The position numbers were made by a program, and so were the translations under genes. Under the pieces are notes generated by a model. That model worked only from the letters and a program-made list of their open reading frames with translations. It was not told where the DNA came from and made no database searches. Positions 59,679 through 64,000 of a stretch of 64,000 bases of DNA are shown here, piece by piece. The stretch comes from Nissolia schottii (lineage: Eukaryota > Streptophyta > Magnoliopsida > Fabales > Fabaceae), in NCBI GenBank assembly GCA_003254905.1, contig QANU01072397.1, positions 686,781-750,780 of the forward strand, given 5' to 3'. Positions within the stretch are counted from its first letter, which is position 1. Each line of letters starts with the position of its first letter.

Positions 59679-61290
59679 TTTTTTTTTGGTAGACAAAGGG
59701 GCTAAAGCTCAAAAGAAAAACAACAAGAACTAGCCTTCACGACGCCACGCGATCTGAATCAGTTCATTCAAAAGTAATGTGCGAGTAGCCGTCGAGGCCA
59801 CATCAAAATAAGCGATCTCAAAGTTATCAAGGTTGTGACTCAGATTGGCAAGACAATCAGCAATTCGGTTGGACTCCCTGAAGACATGTTGAAGATGCAC
59901 CACCCAACTCCTTGATAAAAGTTCACGAACCCGAGATATAATCGAGGCAGCTGGGTGTAAGCGATTATGGCAATTCTGGATAAGTTTAATAGCACTTTGT
60001 GAGTCGCAATCAACTCGCACTTGTTGAAAACCACTGTGCCAAGCAATATTTAGCACATGCAAAATGCCCCACAACTCGGCTATGGTAATGGATGTCAAAC
60101 CCAATTTGATCGAGAAACCTTTAACAAAACTTCCTGATTCATCTCTAATTAGACCCCCGCATCCTGCATTGCTAAAGCTAAGCACCGAACCATCACAATT
60201 CGCTACCACCCATCCAGGTGAAGGAAAGTGCCAACAAACCAGATGTTCCTCTGAGTTGGAAGAGATAGGAGAAGAATAAATATCAATTGGAAAAGAATAA
60301 TGCTTAAGCCTTAGACCAAAAGAAAACCAAAGATCACCAATACTAGAGGAAAAGTTATTAAAAATAAAATCATTACGAACGTACCAGAGATAATGAAGGG
60401 CCAAACCAAACACCGAGCGCCATTCCTAGTCATCGTACCAACCAAAACGATGGTCTAACTTTAGATTTTCTCTAAGCCATGTATGCAGGGATGCGTTGAA
60501 GAAATTATACCAACAAGAGGGATGCAATAACCTCTTCCAAAATCTCAATACTACCTCACAATCTCGAAGGGCATGAAGAGTGGTCTTTGTAACCTGACTA
60601 GAGCATCGAGGACATGAGATATCCAAAGAGAGATGACAACCCACTCGATTCGCATTAGTCAGTAAAGCTTCTCTGGAAATCAGGTAAAGGAAGGACTTCA
60701 CCCTCTCAACTCCCTTCCACTTCCAAATTAACTTGAAGAGGGGGTCTCTGATGTGTATAGGATCCTCACCCGATAGAGTAGAATAAGCAGATTTAATAGA
60801 AAAGGAGTCATCATGGCCAGGAGTCTAGACAACATAATCATCACCTAGACTAGGGGAAGGGGGATGGATAACTATCATCAAATTACAAATATTACCAGGT
60901 AAAAGAGAGGAAATACGAGCCCAATCCCAATTACCTTCATCATTCACAAAGCTGGCAATAGTGAGATGGAGATCAGACTGTGGTATAGAAACAAGAGAGT
61001 GGGCATCCAGTGATGTAAAACCAGGAATCCAGTGATCTTTCCAAAATCTGATAGTGTTCTCATTACCTACCCTCCAAATAATGTTATCATGGACATGTTG
61101 CCAAACTTTCGTAATACCTTTCTAAGCATTCGACTGATTGGTCTTCGGCTTGACTTCAGGAATAATAGTCTCCCTGCATTTGTATTTACCCCTCAAAACC
61201 TGAACCCAAAGAGATTCTTTATTTGCAATAAGACCCCAACCAAGTTTCGCCAAAAAAGATAAATTCGATAAACAAGCGATATCAACCATC
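59679..61290 (-). pseudogene. 5'-truncated plant LINE (ORF2 C-terminal part)
   Basis: Read on the minus strand from about 61285: LAKLGWGLIANKESLWVQVL, NTIRFWKDHWIPG, the zinc-binding zf-RVT domain (CHLSLDISCPRC, TLHALRDCEVVLRFWKRL, about 60640-60520), and an RNase H domain (VANCDGSVLSFSNAGCGGLI, about 60210; IAELWGILHVL; VRVDCDSQSAIKLI) ending at the stop at 59730-59732. A poly-A tail follows (T run at 59679-59688 on the plus strand). In-frame stops occur, for example near 60828 and 61125, so it is inactive. The reverse transcriptase is absent because of 5' truncation, the usual outcome of LINE integration. The RNase H acidic residues (D of NCDGS, E of AELWG, D of VDCDS) are kept. Confidence 0.85.
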
Positions 61291-62333
61291 TTTAATAATA
61301 TTTTTTTTCTTATTTATATGTCCTACAATAGTCTTTTTTAATAATAACAAAAATAGACGACATTTGTTTGCTAAATTTTATATAGTCATGATTTTAGCAA
61401 TTTATAGAAGTCACATGGCATGGGAACCCACTCTTTATCCGGCTGGGATCCTGTCAGCTGTCCAAGTTCAATTGTTTTCTTATCTTGTAAGAATAATGAA
61501 AATTTAAAAATGTTTCAGATAACTTTTGATAAGATAAGAAGAGTGTGAAGTGATTAATACGTAAATAAAATATAAACAAAAAAAATATTGTGAATTTGTG
61601 AGATAAATATTAAAAAAATTATTAAATAGTTAGTTTATAGAATAAGCTGGCATATCTACGGACCTTACATGAATAAGATGTTCCAACTATTTAATCTTAT
61701 TCAAACCCTTCTTTTTTTTTTTTTTACAAAAATAAGTGATTAATTTTTATACATTGGTATTCAGTAATATCGTATTAAATACAGGGAAATCCAAAAAATT
61801 TAAGCTCTGGGACAAGTTTATATAAATATAACAAGAAATTTTATGTCATTATATTTAGGTTTAAAAGATATTAATCTAAAATAATAAAAAATCAATTTAC
61901 AATTATTCTTTACTTAATTTCATATTTTAAACAGGTTAAATGATCTTTATATCATCAACATCATCAAAATGTCCCTCATGTATATTATTAAATAAATTAG
62001 TTCATTTTAATAATTACTTCCTTTTAATAATTTTTTTATTTGAGTGTAGGAGATTGGGAGCAAACTTGATAGAATAATGGGAGCAAAATTATATATATAC
62101 ACTTATATTAGTGTAAGAAACTCAAAATCTACTGGGGGCATTTTCCCCAGCCATATGTACATAAATCCGTCCCTCTTTAGATATACCAAAACTAGTCAAA
62201 ATTATATTCTAATATTTTAACAGTGTATAATTTTATACTAATGAAATACATTGAGCACGACATTGATAGAATCATTCTAGATCATACTCTTCAATTAGCC
62301 TCATTATAAATCAATGAAAATATTATTATTTTA
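61291..62333. other. AT-rich intergenic DNA
   Basis: No gene seen in about 1 kb. Confidence 0.5.
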
Positions 62334-63662
62334 GGTTAATTCAATTTTTAATCCCTCAAAAATCGTGAATTTTATTTTTTATTTTTCATAAATTTTTTTG
62401 TTAAAAAATCGTCTCTTATAATTTTTTTTGTTAAGTTTTAGTCTCTACCGTCCATTTGAATGTTAACTTGGCTACATGACAGTGGGTTAATTCAGTTTTT
62501 ATTCTTTCATAAATCGATACTTTTATTTTTTTACCCCTCATAAATTTTTTGTTAAGAAATCATCCCTAATAATTTTTTTTGTTAGATTTTAATCTCTGTC
62601 ATCCATTTAAATTGTTAATTATTAACGTTATAGTTAACTTGGTCACGTGGCAGTAACATGTCACACACATGACCACTAAACTGAACCTGCCCATGACGTA
62701 TGACCCTAAATTAAAAAAAAAATATCATCATCATTATCTTGAACCATATCATCAATTCATCATCATCATCACCTTCACTATCTCTCACACCATGAGAACC
62801 CTCCTCATCACCCTCTTCACTTTCACCTATATCGTCTCTCAGCTCCCTCACTCACATGAACCCTATCTTCATCATCATCACCTGCACCTCTCTCCACTCG
62901 CACCTACACCCTTCCACAACCTCACTAGTACACTCACTGGGTGGTGGTAAGTTTTGGTTTTTCTTTTTTTGGTGGTGGCTTTGCTGTTGTCATAGTGATG
63001 GTGGTGGCAACGGCAACTGGCGGTGGTAATGGGTGTCAGTGAGTAGAGTTGTTACTATTATTGTGGTGGTGGTGGATGGAGATGCGTAGAGAATGGGAAG
63101 GGGAGGATAGAGAAAAGGGGAGGGTAAGTAGTGGGTGGCAGCGAAGAAGAGGGTCAGTTCTCAGTCCTGAGTCGAATGTGGGTGAGAGAGAGTCATGGTG
63201 GTGAGGTGGGGGAGAAGGAGAGCAAGGAGAGAGAGGGGACGAGAACTAAGTTTATTTATTTATTTATTTATTTTAATCTGAGTCAAGTTTAAATGAGTTA
63301 GTTTTGAATAATGGATCAATTGAGTTTGTCACATGACTAATTTAACTGTCATATCAGCAATTAACGGCCCAAATGGACAACATGGACTTAAACCTAATAA
63401 AAAAAATTAGAAGTTATCATTTCCTAACTAAAAATTTATGAAGGGGTATAAAAGAAAATTTTAATTTACGTGGAACTAAAAACTAATGTAATCCACTGCC
63501 ATGTGATCAAGTTACCTGTCACGTTAGTAGTTAACAACCCAAATGAACGGTAATAACTAAAACCTAAAAACAATTATGAGAGATTATCTTTTAAGAAAAA
63601 TTTTATAAGGGGTAGCAAACAAAATTCAGTATTTATGAGAGATAAAAAAAATGAATTAACCC
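62334..63662. mobile_element. TIR element with about 300-bp arms, MULE-like
   Basis: The first ten bases (ggttaattca) are the perfect complement of the last ten (tgaattaacc). Arms of about 300 bp (62334-62640 and 63350-63662) stay inverted-similar through motifs such as ataaattttt and ttttagtctct against agagattatc. Each arm holds two tandem subunits (ggttaattca recurs at 62485). The interior is trinucleotide-rich (catcat runs at 62725-62885, ggtggt runs at 62939-63075) without a recognised gene. No clean target duplication was found. Long arms suggest a Mutator-like non-autonomous element. Confidence 0.6.
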
Positions 63663-64000
63663 TTACTTTTATATTATTTCATAGTCTATGCATTGAGAAC
63701 TTGATTACTTTACCTCATTCAGCTTAATTTAAAGAATTAAATGGCTAAACCAATTTAATTTGAACTTCGTCAGCAAATTACTCTTCTTGTTTTTTTTTTT
63801 CCCTTTATTTGGTTTACAGCAATTCCCTCTTCGATTGCTCTTGACATACAGACAAACCCATGTGACAATGGATCAACCAGCTAATTTGGAACGAAGTACA
63901 TTGGATTTGTTCAGTAGGAGATAGGAAACATTCGCGTTTGTAAAGGAAGAATTTACAATGTGTTCAGTTTTTGGCTCATTGTTTTTTTTTTTAACAAAAG
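63663..64000. other. Intergenic DNA to the window end
   Basis: No gene recognised; an ATG at 63868 is followed by a stop after 18 codons. Confidence 0.5.

Noticed and set aside
62669..62950. His-rich ORF with a hydrophobic start (MRTLLITLFTFTYIVS)
   Set aside because: It lies in the trinucleotide-rich core of a transposable element, with no intact context or homology I recognise.
63663..63671. 9-bp target duplication for the element at 62334-63662
   Set aside because: Only six of nine bases match the left flank, too few to claim.

Overview
This is a gene-sparse stretch of plant nuclear DNA. It has spliced genes with GT-AG introns, a photosystem II nuclear gene, AT-rich intergenic DNA and many plant transposon remnants. 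It comes from a eudicot. Repeat termini ending in short 'agggactaaaa' and 'gggttaatta' blocks look legume-like to me, but that is recall, not proof. I found no tRNA or rRNA gene and no CRISPR array.

Left third (1-21 kb): a broken ATL-type RING-H2 gene, a decayed CACTA transposon, and a tandem duplication of about 3.8 kb. Each unit of the duplication holds one MLP/Bet v 1-family gene (2919-3736 and 7300-7990) and a long array of 'gaacaaac'-like repeats. Then come CACTA termini, a palindromic MITE, a retrotransposon LTR with a primer-binding site, several smaller MITEs, an F-box/LRR/FBD pseudogene and a LINE RNase H fragment.

Middle (21-44 kb) is the gene-rich part. A complete BRR2 spliceosomal helicase gene (21806-28850, 2183 residues) carries a 5'UTR intron and probable 3'UTR introns. 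After a foldback element come PSBR on the minus strand (31120-32477, 140 residues), a renalase-like FAD oxidoreductase on the minus strand (34083-38102, 371 residues, nine exons) and a CRPK1-like cytoplasmic receptor-like kinase on the plus strand (41271-44050, 378 residues, six exons).

Right third (44-64 kb): a membrane-anchored J-protein with a Jiv90 domain (49901-55587, 558 residues, nine exons), an internally deleted Ty1/copia element, a 5'-truncated minus-strand LINE, and a TIR element with arms of about 300 bp. SINE-like retroposons lie at 37135-37299, 45181-45310 and 53458-53625.

The genes do not form a pathway; they are ordinary housekeeping, photosynthetic and signalling genes. The order PSBR, kinase, DnaJ-Jiv recalls two duplicated Arabidopsis chromosome 1 segments (At1g16670/At1g16680 and At1g79030/At1g79040), so this part may be conserved synteny. 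I saw no convincing new biological system. The best leads are the nested structure of the MLP duplication, the spliced BRR2 3'UTR, the frame-disrupted leader of the oxidoreductase and the PPT-LTR-PBS arrangement near 14.3-15.0 kb. All exon boundaries were read by eye from splice signals, frame and family knowledge, without alignment.
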